Assembly: GCA_964607765.1 (NCBI GenBank)
Contig: CAZSNT010000034.1
Location: forward strand, 4,157 to 68,156
DNA: 64,000 nucleotides
Origin: CAZSNT01 sp964607765
Lineage (GTDB): Bacteria > Verrucomicrobiota > Lentisphaeria > Oligosphaerales > JABHEG01
Direction of reading: 5' to 3'
Part shown: positions 41,417 to 50,278 of the stretch, piece by piece
Position numbering within the stretch: position 1 is the stretch's first letter
Layout: each line of letters opens with the position of its first letter
Program-made: the position numbers and the translations under genes
Notes under the pieces: model-generated
Database searches by the model: none
What the model saw: the letters and a program-made list of their open reading frames with translations, nothing else
What the model was told of the DNA's origin: nothing

Positions 41417-41514
41417 GAATCGACAGAATCGATTGAATCGACAGAATCGATCCCGGTCACGGGGCCGGCGCCGCACTCGACTCCCTCGGCTCCTTCGATT
41501 CTGTCGATTCAATC
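41417..41514. repeat. 18 bp tandem repeat with distant inverted copy
   Basis: GAATCGACAGAATCGATT occurs twice in tandem (41417-41434 and 41435-41451, last base missing). A perfect 20 bp reverse complement of 41431-41450 lies at 41495-41514 after a 44-base loop. It is in the divergent spacer between the ARPP-1 and TauE/SafE genes. Confidence 0.85.
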
Positions 41515-41590
41515 TACCGGCTCCCCAACGGGAATCCGGCCTGTCCAGGCGCTATCTTGACACTTTGCCGCAGACCGGGAGCCCGGCTCA

Positions 41591-42343
41591 ATGCCCGAAC
41601 ACACCATAGTCGTTGCGCTCATGCTCACATTGGCGGGGTTCGGGCAGGGCTATTTCGGGTTCGGGTTCGGCATCATCGGCACGACGCTGCTGTCGCTTCT
41701 CGACCAGCGCATGACGAGTATGACCGCCGTTGTGACCATCGCCGCGCTGTTCACCATCGCGCTGCTGCTGCATCTGTCCCGGAGCCATTCCCGCGTAGAC
41801 TGGACCAAAGGCATTCTGCTGGTCGTCGGTTCTGCTTGCGGCCAGCCCATCGGATATTGGTTCATCAGCACATTCGAGGACCGGCCCGTGTTTCGGGTTG
41901 CACTCGGAGCGTTCCTGGTCCTGTTCGCGCTCAATGGTCTGTTCACGCCGCACGTACGCAGGACACTGCCCGGTTACGTGGCGGTGTTAGCCGGCGCTCT
42001 GGGCGGCTTTCTGGGCGGGGCATTCGTAACAGGCGGCCCACCGATCGTGCTGTATCTGTACGCGCATGCCGACGATCCGCGTGAGATGAAGGCGACGGTT
42101 CAGTTCGTGTTCGGCATCGGGATCACGTATCGCCTGATATCGATGGCCGTAGCGGGAGATTACACCAGGGAGGTGTTCAGCCTATCCGCCGTGGCCGTGC
42201 CGCTGGCAATGGTTGCGCTCACGGTTGGGCACTGGCTCTCGCGGCGCGCACCGGCGGACAGGTTCAGGCGCCACGTTTACGCCGTGATCGGTGTGTTCGG
42301 CGTCTCCGTCCTGGCCAAGGGCGCAGCGGGCTGGCTGGCGTGA
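41591..42343 (+). CDS. TauE/SafE family membrane permease
   Basis: 250 residues, almost wholly hydrophobic, with about seven to eight membrane segments. The two family repeats are visible: GFGQGYFGFGFGIIGTTLLS near the N-terminus and AGALGGFLGGAFVTGGPPIV near residue 135 (the G-x-x-G-G...GGPP pattern). TauE/SafE proteins export or import sulfite, sulfonates or other organic anions. With a sulfatase 7 kb away, sulfur-anion transport is possible but not shown. GGGAG lies about ten bases before the start. Confidence 0.88.
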   Translation: MPEHTIVVALMLTLAGFGQGYFGFGFGIIGTTLLSLLDQRMTSMTAVVTIAALFTIALLLHLSRSHSRVDWTKGILLVVGSACGQPIGYWFISTFEDRPVFRVALGAFLVLFALNGLFTPHVRRTLPGYVAVLAGALGGFLGGAFVTGGPPIVLYLYAHADDPREMKATVQFVFGIGITYRLISMAVAGDYTREVFSLSAVAVPLAMVALTVGHWLSRRAPADRFRRHVYAVIGVFGVSVLAKGAAGWLA

Positions 42344-42464
42344 GCAATGCGTGAAGGGGCGGGCTGGCCGATCGCTTGATCGCCGCGTACAGTTGGGAGA
42401 GCGGCGCTGTGTGTGGACGAGAGGTCCGGGTCTGGCCAACGGTTGCGGAGAAGGAGGACATTCC

Positions 42465-44069
42465 ATGGAGACAAGATCAGACGCATCATGTAGGCTCGTG
42501 CTGTATGTGATTGCCGGGCTCTGCCTTGTGCAGGGGGCGGCTGCCGACGTGCGGGTGCCCCCCGCGTTCAGCGATCACATGGTGCTGCAGCGCGACATGG
42601 CCGTGCCAGTGTGGGGGGAAGCTGCTGCCGGTGAGGCGGTAACGGTCACGTTCCGCGACCAATCGGAGACGGTTAAGGCGGATGCTGACGGCAAGTGGTT
42701 GGTGCGTCTCGACCCGTTGTCTGCCGGCGGCCCGGACGAGCTGATGATCGCGGGGACCAACACGATCAAGATCACGAATGTTCTCGTGGGCGAGGTCTGG
42801 GTCGGCTCGGGGCAGTCGAACATGGCGGGGGGTGCCCGCAACTACGCGAAGAGGGACGAAGTGCTTGCGGCGGCGATCGAAGCGGCCCCGTACCCGCAAG
42901 TGCGTCTGCTGAGGATCAAGGACGGGAGTTGGGTGGAGGCGACCGGTGACAATGCCAGCAACTTCTCCGCTCTGTTGCTCTCGTTCGGCTTGCGTTTGCA
43001 GCAGGAGCTCGGCGTGCCGGTCGGGCTGATGCTGGGCGCGGTTGGCGGCACGCCGTCCGGGCGTTGGGCGACGCGCGAAATGCTCGAATCGGATCCCGCA
43101 TGTCAGGCCGGGCTCAAGGCGTTCGCCGCCAAGCACACGGCTGAAGAGATGCAGGCCAATTACGAGAAGGCCCTGGCGCGGTGGGAGAAAGCTGTTGCTG
43201 CAGCCAAAGAGAAGAAGCAGAAGCGCATGCCGCGCAAGCCGCGTCCGGCCATTGTCCCGGGCGACCTGTCCGAACGCAGGGCGGGCGATCTGTATGCGCT
43301 GCACATTGCGCCGGCGGTCGGGTACGGCATTCGCGGCGTGCTTTGGGATCAGGGCGAAGCGGGCACGGCAGTGACCGAGCTCGACCAGTTCACCGTGATG
43401 GGCGCCCTGATCAAAGGGTGGCGCCAAGCCTGGGCTCAGCCGGCCCCGGCTCGCGCCGGAGCGCCCGGTACGGAGTTCCCGTTCCTGTACGTGCAGAAGC
43501 CGAGTGGTGGTGGGTGTGCGTGGGAACCCGAAGGCAATCCGGTCACGCGCATGGCAGACGCGTTCGGGAAACTCCCGCCCGCCCCCAACGCCAGAGACAA
43601 CGGGCTGTATCGCGAGCTGCACATCCGGATCATGAATCACCCGAATACGGCCATGGTCACTGCCAATGACCTGGGCAGCGGTGTGCACCCGCTGAACAAG
43701 TCCGGTTACGGCGCCCGGGCCGCGCGCGTTGCGCTGGGCGTGGCATACGGCCGCGATGTCGAGATCTACGGGCCGGTCTACAAAAGCCATGAGATCGAGG
43801 GCGGCAAGGTCCGCATTCGGTTCGATCACGTGGGGCAGGGGCTCGCGATCCGGCATGCGGACCGGTTGCAGGGCTTCGCGATTGCTGGTGAGGACAAGGC
43901 CTTCCGCTGGGCCGATGCGGTCATTCACGGCGATACCGTGCTGGTGTCCAGCAAAGACGTGCCCAAGCCGGCGGCCGTCCGCTACGGGTGGGCCCGGAAC
44001 CATCCGTGGGCGAACCTGTTCAGCAAAGACGGTTTGCCCGCGCTTACGTTCCGGACCGACAACTGGTGA
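42465..44069 (+). CDS. Secreted sialate O-acetylesterase-like SGNH hydrolase
   Basis: 534 residues from ATG 42465 (AAGGAGG seven bases upstream). A signal peptide ends near VQGAAA. A short beta domain with the family start PPAFSDHMVLQRDMAVPVWG leads into the SGNH esterase: VWVGSGQSNMAGG holds the nucleophile serine (about residue 117), GAVGGTPSGRWATRE the oxyanion glycine region, and GVHPLNKSGYGARAA the catalytic histidine (about 407). A lysine-rich helix (AAKEKKQKRMPRKPRP) is inserted mid-domain, common in PVC members. It removes acetyl groups from sialic acid or from plant or algal polysaccharides. The DUF4886 esterase gene follows after 8 bp. Confidence 0.92.
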   Translation: METRSDASCRLVLYVIAGLCLVQGAAADVRVPPAFSDHMVLQRDMAVPVWGEAAAGEAVTVTFRDQSETVKADADGKWLVRLDPLSAGGPDELMIAGTNTIKITNVLVGEVWVGSGQSNMAGGARNYAKRDEVLAAAIEAAPYPQVRLLRIKDGSWVEATGDNASNFSALLLSFGLRLQQELGVPVGLMLGAVGGTPSGRWATREMLESDPACQAGLKAFAAKHTAEEMQANYEKALARWEKAVAAAKEKKQKRMPRKPRPAIVPGDLSERRAGDLYALHIAPAVGYGIRGVLWDQGEAGTAVTELDQFTVMGALIKGWRQAWAQPAPARAGAPGTEFPFLYVQKPSGGGCAWEPEGNPVTRMADAFGKLPPAPNARDNGLYRELHIRIMNHPNTAMVTANDLGSGVHPLNKSGYGARAARVALGVAYGRDVEIYGPVYKSHEIEGGKVRIRFDHVGQGLAIRHADRLQGFAIAGEDKAFRWADAVIHGDTVLVSSKDVPKPAAVRYGWARNHPWANLFSKDGLPALTFRTDNW

Positions 44070-44077
44070 GAGGCAGC

Positions 44078-44908
44078 ATGAAGACCATTCGTCTTTTGAC
44101 CATCGGCAACAGCTTCTCGCAGAACGCGCTCACCTATCTGGAAGACATGGCGCTCGGCACGGACGAGGTCCGTTTCGAGGTGGGCCGTGCCAGCCTTGGC
44201 GGGTGCTCGTTGGAGAAGCACTGGAACTTGGCCCAGTACACGGCCGTACACCCCGAGTACCGGCCTTACCCGGACGGCAGTCTGCAGAGCATCCTGTCGG
44301 CTGCGCCGTGGGACGTGGTAGCGCTGCAGCAGGTCAGCCGCGGGAGCTGGCTGCAAGAGAGCTTCGAGCCGTACCTGAGCCAACTCCATGCCCTGATCCG
44401 GGAACGGGCGCCTCAGGCGGACGTCATGCTGCACCAGACGTGGGCGTACCGCACCGACTCACCGTTTCTCACCGAGAACTGCCTGACACAGACGCTCATG
44501 CACGAACGCATCGAGGCGTGCTACCAGCACTTCAGCGCCAAGCTGCGGTGCGGCGTGCTGCCGTCGGGCCGGGCGATTCACTTGGCGCGGCAGGCGCCCG
44601 GGCGGCAGTTCACCTGGCCCGAGCCCGATTTCGACTACCAGCGTGCGGCAGCGCCGGACCTGCCGCGGCAGGAACACTCGTTTGCGGCCGGCTGGTATTG
44701 GAGCATCGAGAGGACGCCGGACGGCATCCCCCAGCTGCTTCTCGACGCCACGCACCTGAACCGACGCGGCTGCTACCTTGCCGGCGCCGTCTGGTTCCGC
44801 GTGCTGACCGGGCTGGACATTCACATCAGCAGGTTCGAGCCTGATGACATCCCGGCTGATGACGCTGCTTTCCTTCGCCAGATCGCTGCTCAGACACCGA
44901 TCGGGTGA
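44078..44908 (+). CDS. DUF4886 SGNH-like esterase
   Basis: 276 residues from ATG 44078 (GAGAGG just upstream). The start KTIRLLTIGNSFSQNALTYL carries the GNSFS form of the GDSL nucleophile block. LQQVSRGSWLQESF and a late DATHLNRRGCYLAG (the D-x-x-H catalytic pair) complete the SGNH pattern of DUF4886 proteins. No signal peptide is present, so it probably works in the cytoplasm on imported acylated sugars. It is tightly linked to the upstream sialate-esterase-like gene and the two likely act in sequence outside and inside the cell (inference). Confidence 0.88.
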   Translation: MKTIRLLTIGNSFSQNALTYLEDMALGTDEVRFEVGRASLGGCSLEKHWNLAQYTAVHPEYRPYPDGSLQSILSAAPWDVVALQQVSRGSWLQESFEPYLSQLHALIRERAPQADVMLHQTWAYRTDSPFLTENCLTQTLMHERIEACYQHFSAKLRCGVLPSGRAIHLARQAPGRQFTWPEPDFDYQRAAAPDLPRQEHSFAAGWYWSIERTPDGIPQLLLDATHLNRRGCYLAGAVWFRVLTGLDIHISRFEPDDIPADDAAFLRQIAAQTPIG

Positions 44909-45026
44909 ACGGCAGACGTGCGGCGGGAGAGTCAATAAAGCGCCGCTTCAGACCGTCGAAGACAGCGACAGGGAGGTCCATTCGTCGGCGGTGGTTCAGG
45001 CTGCGAAGCGTGAGCGGTGGTGGTCA

Positions 45027-48000
45027 ATGCGAGATTTGCGGAAACTGAGCCTGCTGGGGATTGCGTTTGTCACGTGCGCCCTGCCGTGCACTGCCCAGGT
45101 GCTGCGCTATACCGTGCGGCACGTCGAGGGCCGGATGGAGCTGACCAGCGTCACGGTGCGACAGGCGGCGAAGGTCCACGTTTTCAGCCCTTCCGCTCTC
45201 ATTGGCACGCGCCTCACTCACTTCCGCACGCACGCGGCGCCGAACGTCATCGTGCCGGAAGGGGCCACCGTGCCGGCGGGCCCGGCCCGTGCGCGGCTGC
45301 TGGACACGGTGCTGAACAGCGGCATCATCAATCCCGGGCTCGCCGCTGAGCCGCTCACCGGGGCTCCCATATTGACCGGCGAGAAGGCGACACCGGGCAT
45401 GGCGGTTGAGTTCGATGAGCCGGTGGTGAACAGAGCCGGTGTCGACGTGGTCCTCTTCGAGATGCAGCGGGAGCAAGGCGCGCCGCTCGCGGGCGACCCG
45501 TTCCACATCGGCCCGTTGCGGACGGGGCCCGGGCTGCGCAGTGCCACGGTGGAGGCGTTCGATATACAGTTTGCCCATGGCTCGGCCCATCTGCAGGCGC
45601 CGTTTGGCGGGCACCGTCTGGCGGATCCGCCGCAGTCGATTGCCGATGTACTGACAGGGCGCTGGGGAGGAGCCGTTTCATACGGACGCGACTTCAGGAT
45701 TCTGGCAGTCGGCATTGATCTGTCATACCTCGGCTATGCGGCCGGCGCGCGCGTGCCCGGTCTGTTCCTGCAGAGCGCGCCGCATCCTCAGCGCGGCATG
45801 ATTGACCCCGTGTGCCTGGTCGGGCTGCCTGCGCCCGAGCCGGCGAACCTGCTGGCGGAGGAGCCCGCCGCCGTGGTGCGCGCGCAGCCGCCGCCGGCGC
45901 AGCTGCTCGAGCCGTTCCTCGACGGGCCGATGAAAGGCGTGACCGACATCGTCTTCGCAGTGCGTGTGCCGGGCACGGATCATTGGTATGCGAACTTCGG
46001 CTTCTACGCGTCGCCGCGCCACGAGTATCCGCCCCAGCGCGAGCCGAACGGCGTCAAGATGCGTCCCATCTTCAAGGACGGCGGGAAGCTCTGCAAGCTG
46101 AATCTGCGCACGCGCGAGGTCACTACCATTCTGGAAGACCTACAGGGAAGCGTCCGCGACCCGCAGGTGCACTACAGCGGCGAGCGCGTCCTGTTCTCGT
46201 ACCGCAAAGGCGGTTCCCCTTACTTCCACCTCTACGAAATCAACGCTGACGGGACGGGCTTGCGGCAGCTCACCGACGGTCCCTACAACGACATCGAGCC
46301 GACGTACCTGCCCGACGGCGGGATCATGTTCTGCTCGGACCGGTGCCGACGTTTTGTCAACTGCTGGATCACGCCCGTGGCCACGCTGCACCGTTGCGCC
46401 GGCGACGGCAGCGGCATCCGCATGATCTCCAGCAACATCGAACACGACAACACACCGTGGCCGCTGCCGGACGGCCGCGTGCTCTACATGCGGTGGGAGT
46501 ACGTCGACCGCAGCCAGTCGCTCTTCCATCACCTGTGGACGACGAACCCCGACGGCACGGCGCAGATGGTGTTCTTCGGCAACATGAACCCGGGCGTAGC
46601 CATGCTCGACGCGAAGCCTATCCCGGGTACACGCAAGGTCGTGGCGTCGTTCTCTCCCGGACACGGCCGCCCGGAACATGCGGGTTATATCACGGTCGTG
46701 GATCCCGAGGCTGGCCCTGATGAGACGGGTTGCGCGACTCGCATCAGCCGCGGCTCTGCCGTGTACCGTGATCCGTTCGCGTTCTCTGAGGATTGCTTCC
46801 TGGTTGCCGAAGGACCGCGCCTGCTGCTCATGGACGGGCGTGGCAGGACCGAGGTGATCCACGAACTCGCGCCCTCGTCGAAGCGCAGCTTCTGCCATGA
46901 ACCGCGCCCGTTGGCGGCGCGGCGACGCGAACGGGTTGTGCCGTCATGCGTCGATCCGCGGAGCGGCGCGGGGCGGCTGGTGTTGCAGGACGTATACCGC
47001 GGCCGTAACATGGCGGGTGTGAAGCGCGGCGACATCGCGAAACTGCTTGTTCTCGAGCAGTTGCCGAAGCCGGTGAATTTTTCTGGCGGCCCGTGGCCGA
47101 TCAGCAACGGCGGCACGTTCACGCTGGCGCGGGTTCTGGGGACGGTACCGGTTGCAGCCGACGGCTCCGCGTACTTCGAGGTCCCCGCGCTGCGGTCGCT
47201 GTTTCTGGTGGCGCTGGATGAGCGGGATCTGTCGGTCAAGCGCATGCACAGCTTCCTGACCGTGCAGCCGGGGGAGACGATGGGCTGTGTGGGCTGCCAC
47301 GAGCGGCGTGTCACCGGGCCGCTCACGTATCGAGGGAGACCCGACGCTCTCGCCGGGCCGCCGGCGCAGATCACGCCGATTGCCGGGGCCCCCGACGTGC
47401 CGGAGTTGCCCAAACACGTGCAGCCGATCCTGGACAGGCACTGCATTCGCTGCCACAACCCGGACACTTACGCAGGTCGGGTAGACCTGACCGGCGACCG
47501 CACGCCGCTGTTCTCCCAGAGCTACTGGACGCTGCTGCAACGCTGCCAGATCGCAGACGGCCGAAACGAGCGCGGCAACACCGCGCCACGCAGCGTGGGC
47601 AGTGCGGCCAGCGCGCTGCTGCGCAAGTTCGACGGGTCGCATCGGAAGGTCAAGCCGAGCCTGGTCGAACTGCAGACCGTGCGACTCTGGCTCGAGTCGA
47701 GCGCGCCCTATGCCGGGACTTACGCTGCGTTGGGCTCCGGCCTGTACCCGGTCCAGCTGCCCGTGGACGCTTTCGAACGGCGCTGTGCCGCGTGCCACGG
47801 CCATGCCGCACCGGCAAAACGCCCGATCGCAGGACAGAAGACCTACTTCCGGTTCGGCAAATCGGGACCGGCTGAGCCGCTCGTGCACACCCTCGCGCTC
47901 CTGCGCGACGTCCGGGCCAGGATCGGCTACTTCAAGTTCGGACACTCGCGCACTGCCCAGTCCCTGTGCAACCTGACACGGCCGGCCAAATCGCTGCTGC

Positions 48001-48290
48001 TTCGGGCGCCCCTGGCAAAGGCTGCCGGTGGTTTGGGGCTGTGCGGTGGCGCTGCCCCGTTCACGGACGCCGACGACCCGGACTACCAGCTGGTGCTGGC
48101 CGCGATCAAGCGCGCTGCGACGCGGCTTGCGGAGGGGGGGCGTTTCGATCTGCCCGGGTTCAGACCGAACGATTACTACCTGCACCAGATGACGCGGTAC
48201 GGCGTGCTGGCAGAGGTGCCCGGCTCAGACCACCCGATCGATCCGTATGCCTTGGACCGCAGCTACTGGGCCCTGTTCGGAATCCGGTGA
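45027..48290 (+). CDS. Hydrazine-synthase-alpha-like propeller protein with three CXXCH haem sites
   Basis: 1087 residues from ATG 45027, which opens a signal peptide (LSLLGIAFVTCALPCTAQ). Residues about 300-720 are propeller-like with TolB/PD40-type repeats (YEINADGTGLRQLTDGPYND, FHHLWTTNPDGTAQM) and the segment IVFAVRVPGTDHWYANFGFY, as in hydrazine synthase alpha-subunit middle domains. Three CXXCH motifs follow: CVGCH near residue 754, CIRCH near 806 and CAACH near 921. The protein should be a periplasmic c-type cytochrome. Homologues occur widely in planctomycetes and relatives that do not perform anammox, so hydrazine synthesis is not implied; substrate is unknown. It starts 118 bp after the DUF4886 gene. 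Confidence 0.8.
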   Translation: MRDLRKLSLLGIAFVTCALPCTAQVLRYTVRHVEGRMELTSVTVRQAAKVHVFSPSALIGTRLTHFRTHAAPNVIVPEGATVPAGPARARLLDTVLNSGIINPGLAAEPLTGAPILTGEKATPGMAVEFDEPVVNRAGVDVVLFEMQREQGAPLAGDPFHIGPLRTGPGLRSATVEAFDIQFAHGSAHLQAPFGGHRLADPPQSIADVLTGRWGGAVSYGRDFRILAVGIDLSYLGYAAGARVPGLFLQSAPHPQRGMIDPVCLVGLPAPEPANLLAEEPAAVVRAQPPPAQLLEPFLDGPMKGVTDIVFAVRVPGTDHWYANFGFYASPRHEYPPQREPNGVKMRPIFKDGGKLCKLNLRTREVTTILEDLQGSVRDPQVHYSGERVLFSYRKGGSPYFHLYEINADGTGLRQLTDGPYNDIEPTYLPDGGIMFCSDRCRRFVNCWITPVATLHRCAGDGSGIRMISSNIEHDNTPWPLPDGRVLYMRWEYVDRSQSLFHHLWTTNPDGTAQMVFFGNMNPGVAMLDAKPIPGTRKVVASFSPGHGRPEHAGYITVVDPEAGPDETGCATRISRGSAVYRDPFAFSEDCFLVAEGPRLLLMDGRGRTEVIHELAPSSKRSFCHEPRPLAARRRERVVPSCVDPRSGAGRLVLQDVYRGRNMAGVKRGDIAKLLVLEQLPKPVNFSGGPWPISNGGTFTLARVLGTVPVAADGSAYFEVPALRSLFLVALDERDLSVKRMHSFLTVQPGETMGCVGCHERRVTGPLTYRGRPDALAGPPAQITPIAGAPDVPELPKHVQPILDRHCIRCHNPDTYAGRVDLTGDRTPLFSQSYWTLLQRCQIADGRNERGNTAPRSVGSAASALLRKFDGSHRKVKPSLVELQTVRLWLESSAPYAGTYAALGSGLYPVQLPVDAFERRCAACHGHAAPAKRPIAGQKTYFRFGKSGPAEPLVHTLALLRDVRARIGYFKFGHSRTAQSLCNLTRPAKSLLLRAPLAKAAGGLGLCGGAAPFTDADDPDYQLVLAAIKRAATRLAEGGRFDLPGFRPNDYYLHQMTRYGVLAEVPGSDHPIDPYALDRSYWALFGIR

Positions 48291-48321
48291 GCGAGTCAGA
48301 GCCCTGCACAGCCGTTGGACA

Positions 48322-48383
48322 GTGCGCCGCACGGCCCCCGGGCGGCCTCCCGAGCAGTGGCGGTCGGGGGCTGCCCGCCGCAC
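48322..48383 (+). repeat. REP-like palindrome, family 1, copy B
   Basis: Begins GTGCGCCGCACGGCCCCCGG and ends GGGGGCTGCCCGCCGCAC; the first 25 bases nearly match copy A at 13424. It lies between convergent genes. Confidence 0.8.
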
Positions 48384-48419
48384 TCACTCAAGACGGCCAT
48401 CGGACAGTACGTCGCCCCG

Positions 48420-49418
48420 TCAGCGCGTGCGTGACTTTGCGCCGCCCTGCCACATGTCCACGTTCGGGCCAAGCGCCTGCTTCAGCGCGTCGGTCGCCTC
48501 GTCAAGATGCGCGATCGTCTCATCGCAGAGCACGACATCCGCTGCTGCCGCGTTCTGCTGTGTCTGGTCCGGGTTTCGGCCGCTGACGATGACCGACGTC
48601 ACCGCCGGGCGTGTCAGCAGCCAGGCGAGGGCGAGGTCGACCATGGGGATGGCGGCTTCGTCGGCGATCTCACGGATTCGGTCGACCGCGGCGAACGTGA
48701 GCTCTTCCTGGCCCGACTCACCGTGGCGCGCGTCGCGTCGTTCGCCGCTGAAATGCCGCGTGCGGGCGCGGTCGAGCGGCACGCTGTCCACCGTCGCGAA
48801 CTTGCCGGTCAGCAAACCCTGCATGATCGAGGAATAGCAGAGGATACTGACACCATGCTCGACACACAGGGGCTGGACGCCGAACTCCAAGGCGCGGAAC
48901 AGCAGGTTGTAGGCGAGCTGGTTCGAGGCAACCGCCAGCCCTTTGGCGCAGACTTCACCCATGTCCTGTACGCCGAAGTTCGACACGCCGTATTCCCGTA
49001 TCTTGCCGGCTGCTTTGAGTTCGTCGAGGACCGCGATGGTCTCCTCGACAGGCAGGTCGTGTTTGGGCCAATGCAGCTGGTACAGGTCGATGCGGTCTGT
49101 GTTCAGGTTCTTCAGGCTGCGGTCGCATGCTTCCCTGAGCGCGGCAGATTCGAAGTGCGACGGTGAGACTTTCGACGCAATGACCAGCTCGTCACGATGT
49201 GCGCCGAGAGCTTCTGCGACCAACTGCTCGGAGGCGCCGGCGCCGTAACCTTCCGCGGTGTCGAAGAAGGTGATGCCGCAGTCGTAGGCGGCCTGTAGCG
49301 CGGCCAGCGAGTCCTGCTTGTCCTGCGGCCCCCAGTTGAAGCCGCCAATGATGGCCCAACACCCGAAACACACGGTGGAAACGTCGATGTCTGTATTGCC
49401 CAGCTTGCGATATTGCAT
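48420..49418 (-). CDS. Aldo/keto reductase
   Basis: 332 residues with the complete AKR tetrad: D53 and Y58 in FFDTAEGYGAG, K83 in VIASKVSPS and H116 in LYQLHWPKH. The (beta/alpha)8 pattern continues with REYGVSNFG, the cofactor-binding end SVIVSGRNPDQ and NAAAADVVL. It is most like the YhdN/general-stress or L-glyceraldehyde-3-phosphate reductase group, cytosolic and NADPH-dependent. Substrate cannot be fixed from sequence. AAGGAC lies upstream of the ATG. No partner genes are adjacent; repeats flank it on both sides. Confidence 0.93.
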   Translation of the reverse strand: MQYRKLGNTDIDVSTVCFGCWAIIGGFNWGPQDKQDSLAALQAAYDCGITFFDTAEGYGAGASEQLVAEALGAHRDELVIASKVSPSHFESAALREACDRSLKNLNTDRIDLYQLHWPKHDLPVEETIAVLDELKAAGKIREYGVSNFGVQDMGEVCAKGLAVASNQLAYNLLFRALEFGVQPLCVEHGVSILCYSSIMQGLLTGKFATVDSVPLDRARTRHFSGERRDARHGESGQEELTFAAVDRIREIADEAAIPMVDLALAWLLTRPAVTSVIVSGRNPDQTQQNAAAADVVLCDETIAHLDEATDALKQALGPNVDMWQGGAKSRTR

Positions 49419-49511
49419 GTCTGTCCTTTCTGTTTGGTCCAGGGGATGGGCAGCAAGATAACCTGCAGAAGCGCAGCGTGCCCGTCCTGACGGGCTCTGC
49501 GCGTAATCTCA

Positions 49512-49583
49512 GTTGCGTGGGGCGCGTGGTGGTCAGGGGCTGCCCGCCGTACATCCGCAAGTAGGCCGCGCGGCCGCCCGCCT
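49512..49583 (+). repeat. REP-like palindrome, family 1, copy D (rearranged)
   Basis: Right-half sequence GTTGCGTGGGGCGCGTGGTG (49512 onward, to 49554) is followed by a left-half-like GTAGGCCGCGCGGCCGCCCG (49562-49583), so the halves are in swapped order relative to copies A and B. Confidence 0.7.
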
Positions 49584-49664
49584 TCGCGGGCGCGGCAGAG
49601 CGCTGCTACGGCGCGGCGACGGCCGAGCGGCACGGGTGCGCTCTGCTCCTCACGTAACCACCGG

Positions 49665-49692
49665 TTGCCGCCGGGGCTGACAGCGCTATAGT
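49665..49692 (+). promoter_or_regulatory. Sigma-70-type promoter of the His-rich pair
   Basis: TTGCCG (49665-49670), 16 bp spacer, TATAGT (49687-49692). Start near 49699 leaves a short leader to ATG 49716 and argues against the upstream TTG start. Confidence 0.55.
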
Positions 49693-49715
49693 CGTTGCAC
49701 CGCGGAGAATCAGCG

Positions 49716-50180
49716 ATGGCACCTCGGAACCGACATTTGGGCGCAGGCAGCGAATGCGCTGCCCGCGTGCCCGCGCACCGGACGCTGGCAACCAGCGTTC
49801 TTGCAGCGGTCAGTGTATGGCTGACCGTTGGCGTGCCGGTCATGCACCCTCTGTTCCACGCCGCCGGCGAGGGCCGACACTGCCACAACCACGCCGACCG
49901 CGGTCACGCCTGCGCCCATGCCCCGCCGTCAGTCGCCGTCGCAGCACCTTCACATGCGGGCCGGGCTGACGCGGCCGCCGTATTCGCCCAAGCGCCTTGC
50001 CCCGTCTGCTCGACTCCCGTCTGCAACAGCTCTTACATCGGGGCCCGAGCTCCGTCTTGGACGCCGTTCCCTGTGGTGGAGTCACGGCTCGCTTTCCCCC
50101 AACCCGCCCGGCCGCCGGCACGGTTCCCGCTGATCAAACGCTCACGCGCTCCCCCCTGCCATGGGCTCTCCCTCGCCTGA
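49716..50180 (+). CDS. Small exported His/Cys-rich protein, probably metal-related
   Basis: 154 residues from ATG 49716 (GGAGAA seven bases upstream). A single hydrophobic segment at about residues 24-45 (VLAAVSVWLTVGVPVMHPLF) should be a signal or anchor. It is followed by a histidine/cysteine cluster (HAAGEGRHCHNHADRGHACA) and a CPVC motif near residue 104. The plan resembles DUF2946-type small copper-associated periplasmic proteins, though that family match is uncertain. It directly precedes an outer-membrane barrel gene ending in a His-rich tail, so a shared role in zinc or copper handling is inferred. Its C-terminus is basic and unstructured. Confidence 0.65.
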   Translation: MAPRNRHLGAGSECAARVPAHRTLATSVLAAVSVWLTVGVPVMHPLFHAAGEGRHCHNHADRGHACAHAPPSVAVAAPSHAGRADAAAVFAQAPCPVCSTPVCNSSYIGARAPSWTPFPVVESRLAFPQPARPPARFPLIKRSRAPPCHGLSLA

Positions 50181-50214
50181 GATCAGGCAATCCCTTTCCA
50201 TCTTTCGTGGCGTT

Positions 50215-50233
50215 TGCGACAATCCGTGTCGCA
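50215..50233. promoter_or_regulatory. Dyad upstream of the outer-membrane protein gene
   Basis: TGCGACA, five bases, TGTCGCA form a perfect 7 bp inverted repeat between the two His-rich genes. It could be an operator or an mRNA hairpin. Confidence 0.4.
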
Positions 50234-50278
50234 GGCGCATGCCTGCTGTCTGTTGGAACATTACGGAAAAAAATAACC

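Noticed and set aside
41417..41514. Possible CRISPR array
   Set aside because: Only two tandem 18 bp units and an inverted copy, no spacers of regular length and no cas genes.
45027..48290. Evidence for anammox (hydrazine synthase)
   Set aside because: Only an alpha-like protein is present, with no beta/gamma subunits or hydrazine dehydrogenase; such homologues are common outside anammox bacteria.
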